A stretch of 64,000 bases of DNA. It comes from Methanosarcina sp. MTP4 (GTDB lineage Archaea > Halobacteriota > Methanosarcinia > Methanosarcinales > Methanosarcinaceae). The translations under genes and the position numbers were made by a program. The DNA lies in NCBI RefSeq assembly GCF_000970045.1, contig NZ_CP009505.1, positions 1,922,001 through 1,986,000 on the forward strand, given 5' to 3'. A model generated the notes under the pieces. It was not told the origin of the DNA. It saw nothing but the letters and a program-made list of their open reading frames with translations, and made no database searches. Shown piece by piece: positions 62,016-64,000 of the stretch (positions are counted from its first letter, which is position 1; each line of letters begins with the position of its first letter).

Positions 62016-63470
62016 ATGAAAAAATACGATGTAATTGTTGTCGGGGCGGGTGTCAGCGGGCTCCTGGCTGCGCTTACGCTTTCCAAGCACGGGAAAAAGG
62101 TACTGGTCCTCGAGAAAAACAGGAACATTGGGGGAAACTGTAACAGCTATATGGTAGATGGCTTCCAGGTGGATACCGGAGCCCATGCCATAACCCATCT
62201 CCATGAGGGGCCCCTCAGGAGACTCATGGACAACTACTTTGACTACCTGCCGGTTTTCGAAGACTACGGGCACTACTATGTTCGGACAGAAAACTCCTTT
62301 ACCAAAGTCCCTTCAAACCTGAAGGATTTCGTTACTTTCGACGTACTCCCGAGAAAGGACAGGCTCATGCTTTCCCAGGCGATTACGAAAGCCCTGACCC
62401 TTTCAACTTTCGGGGTTGACCTTTCGGGGCAGTCCGTGTATGATTACCTGCCAAGGACCCTTTCCAAAGATACCTGTGATTTCGTGGACACTATTTCGGG
62501 CTTCCTTTCCGGCAGGTCCATGAAAGAGACATCAGCTTACCGGATCCTTACAGGCAGCAGTTTTGTGAGGGACAGCATAACCCAGGAACAATTCGGTGAA
62601 ATGATCGGGAGAATGGAACCCAGAAAAAGGCAGTCCACAGAGTCCATTCTGGCTTCCCTGCTTCCCCTGAACCTGCACTCTTCCCTCCAGGCCCGGATGA
62701 ACAGGGTTTCCCAGCCCTTCACGTCCCTGGAAAGGCTTGCCACTAACAGGGTTAACTATTCCCAGGGCTATCCCAGGAAGGGCCTTAAATCCCTCCTTAA
62801 CGCCATAATCTATTCCCTCCCGGACCTGGTAGAAATCAAGACCGAGTGTGAGGTAACAGGCATCCAGGTGCAGGATGGTAAGGTTGCAGGCGTTGAAGCC
62901 GATGAAGCCTACTCCGCAGAAATTGTCATCTATACCGGATTTTCAACCGACCTCCCGAACCTAATGAGGGATCTGCCTTCGGATTACCTGGAAAACCTGA
63001 AGGGGATCGTCCACACCAAAAGCCTCACAATCTGGCTGGGTCTGCAAAAAAACCTTCCAGAGTTTAACTATATCGGTTCCGAGATCTGGTTCAAGGACTT
63101 TGCTTACTGGGCCATGCCTACCAGCAACTATGACCCTTCCCTTGCCCCGAAGGACAGGCAGCTCGTGGGCTTTTCCTTTGTAATCGACGAACACAGAAGT
63201 GAGAAACACGAGGTCAGGAAGGCCTATGATACGATTTATCGGGCTCTTCCGAACATCGAGCAGCAAATAGTGATGAAGCATGAGCAGATAATGATCCCCG
63301 AAAAAGCCGCAGTTACTATTGACGGAAAATTCGCGGACATTCGTACTCCTGTAAAGAACCTCTACATTGCTGGTACGGATACCGATAAGCGCAGTATGGG
63401 GATCACCAGAGCCTCCTATTCGATAATTGAACTCCTGAAAATCCTGAATGATGATGGGATACTTCACTGA
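62016..63470 (+). CDS. Phytoene desaturase/CrtI-like FAD oxidoreductase
   Basis: A 484-residue flavoprotein: KYDVIVVGAGVSGLLAALTL and VLEKNRNIGGNC (FAD-binding) at the start, and NLYIAGTDTDKRSMGITRAS at the end. That layout fits the NAD(P)/FAD family that includes phytoene desaturases, prolycopene isomerases and all-trans-retinol saturases. In an archaeon without carotenoid genes nearby, the substrate may be another isoprenoid. ATG 62016 has GGTAGTTCAGGGA upstream. It stands alone in this window, though a Rieske-type gene follows on the same strand after 290 bp. Confidence 0.85.
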   Translation: MKKYDVIVVGAGVSGLLAALTLSKHGKKVLVLEKNRNIGGNCNSYMVDGFQVDTGAHAITHLHEGPLRRLMDNYFDYLPVFEDYGHYYVRTENSFTKVPSNLKDFVTFDVLPRKDRLMLSQAITKALTLSTFGVDLSGQSVYDYLPRTLSKDTCDFVDTISGFLSGRSMKETSAYRILTGSSFVRDSITQEQFGEMIGRMEPRKRQSTESILASLLPLNLHSSLQARMNRVSQPFTSLERLATNRVNYSQGYPRKGLKSLLNAIIYSLPDLVEIKTECEVTGIQVQDGKVAGVEADEAYSAEIVIYTGFSTDLPNLMRDLPSDYLENLKGIVHTKSLTIWLGLQKNLPEFNYIGSEIWFKDFAYWAMPTSNYDPSLAPKDRQLVGFSFVIDEHRSEKHEVRKAYDTIYRALPNIEQQIVMKHEQIMIPEKAAVTIDGKFADIRTPVKNLYIAGTDTDKRSMGITRASYSIIELLKILNDDGILH

Positions 63471-63489
63471 TACGGAGCTTTTCTACATC

Positions 63490-63650
63490 ATCTTTTTTAG
63501 TTTTCTTTTTTAGTTTTCTTTTTTAGTTTTCTTTTTTAGTTTTCTTTTTTAGTTTCCTTTTTTAGTTTCCTTTTTCAGTCTCTTTATTCAGCCTCTTTAT
63601 TCAGTCTCCTTTTTCAATCTCCTTTTTCATCATCTCTCATTTTCCGCAAC
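63490..63650. repeat. 13-bp T-rich tandem repeats
   Basis: TTTTCTTTTTTAG repeats about six times (63500-63575) and then shifts to a TTTATTCAGYCTC-like unit. It sits right after the oxidoreductase gene and may also act as a terminator. Confidence 0.8.
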
Positions 63651-63760
63651 CTTTATTTCAGCTTGAGCTTTTCCCTTCTCCGGCAAAAGCTTATATCGGG
63701 CTCCCCGGCTAATAATAAGCAGGGAATAAAATCCCGGAAAGGGTTGAAGGTGTGTGGTAA

Positions 63761-64000
63761 ATGGTATCTGATAAGACATCAGGAAAAATCTCCGGAACCA
63801 GTGGTACATCCGGTTTTGAGCCTCCCTGGCATTATGCGGCTGAGGAAAGCGGATTGAAAGAAGGAATTCTCCATCTTGTGGAACTTGAAGGAAAAGGTAT
63901 ACTCTTCATTAAAATAGAGGGCAAAATTTACGCATTTTTAAATACCTGTCCCCATGCACACTGTCCGCTGGACAGGGGCGTGCTCGAAGATCATGAACTT
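63761..64000 (+). CDS. Rieske-type 2Fe-2S protein, cut by the window end
   Basis: The first 80 residues: a Ser/Gly/Thr-rich start, then WHYAAEESGLKEGILHLVEL, GKIYAFLNTCPHAHCPLDRG. The CPHAHC segment supplies the Cys-x-His of a Rieske cluster (first ligand pair); the second pair lies beyond the window. It is likely a small ferredoxin of the NirD/bphF class rather than a cytochrome-bc Rieske, as no membrane anchor precedes it. Confidence 0.75.
   Translation, partial: MVSDKTSGKISGTSGTSGFEPPWHYAAEESGLKEGILHLVELEGKGILFIKIEGKIYAFLNTCPHAHCPLDRGVLEDHEL

Noticed and set aside
1-64000. tRNA or rRNA genes
   Set aside because: No cloverleaf with TTCRANTC and CCA-side stem, nor rRNA-like sequence, was noticed by eye; a covariance search would be decisive.

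Overview
The window looks like a chromosomal segment of a Methanosarcina-type methanogenic archaeon. This is inferred from gene content and style, not from a database search. The signs are an archaeal ThrRS, a geranylgeranyl-reductase-family flavoprotein, an aldehyde:ferredoxin oxidoreductase with a polyferredoxin, a PAPS-reductase-like iron-sulfur protein, a PGF-CTERM-type surface protein, TATA-like boxes, long intergenic regions full of short repeats, and a stop-codon pattern that avoids TAG. Of about 40 supported genes only one (a histidine kinase) ends in TAG, and an IS66 transposase is continuous only if one internal TAG is read through. That fits a pyrrolysine-decoding organism. No rRNA, tRNA or CRISPR array was seen.

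Layout. 0-4.4 kb: a 1432-residue nuclease-helicase. 4.4-24.4 kb: an accessory, defence-island-like region. It holds a fused MNT-HEPN protein with a lost HEPN active site, a small MazG-like hydrolase, a two-gene restriction-modification system (Res and Mod), a 131-bp MITE, an AlbA_2/HATPase regulator among fragments of several paralogues, HicAB, a GNAT-type toxin-antitoxin pair, an AAA ATPase behind four 33-bp-spaced palindromes, and an intact IS66-type element with an 8-bp target duplication. 24.5-36.4 kb: GC-richer genes (HDAC-like deacetylase coupled to a HyuA-like ATPase, multi-PAS histidine kinase, rubredoxin, glutamate dehydrogenase, DUF1704 metallopeptidase-like protein, geranylgeranyl reductase family). 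36.5-37.7 kb: an AT-rich RES-domain gene. 38-48 kb: PAPS-reductase-like protein, AI-2E transporter, ThrRS, SF2 helicase. 48-56 kb: two exported repeat proteins interleaved with three copies of a ~250-bp palindrome-ended element, then a dicarboxylate symporter. 56-64 kb: AOR with its ferredoxin, a 38-residue membrane protein, a TnpB with its right end, a zinc-ribbon miniprotein, a phytoene-desaturase-like flavoprotein, and the start of a Rieske protein.

The most notable non-coding signal is a family of about a dozen hairpins. Their stem sequences differ from copy to copy but are each self-complementary, and all sit beside a constant GGAAAAGCC-like shoulder. Some are paired head-to-head as the two ends of a ~250-bp element. 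A second, three-hairpin element occurs twice with a compensatory base-pair change. The most notable genic signal is the 12.9-21.1 kb region. There, fragments of AlbA_2/HATPase regulators, at least five kinds of short-period linker repeat, and eight copies of a TATA-containing core with a short N-terminal gene fragment have been shuffled together.

Functional links. Res and Mod form one operon. HicB-HicA and antitoxin-GNAT are tightly packed pairs. HyuA-like ATPase and HDAC-like amidohydrolase are translationally coupled, which suggests a shared amide substrate. The ferredoxin and AOR form a two-gene redox unit.
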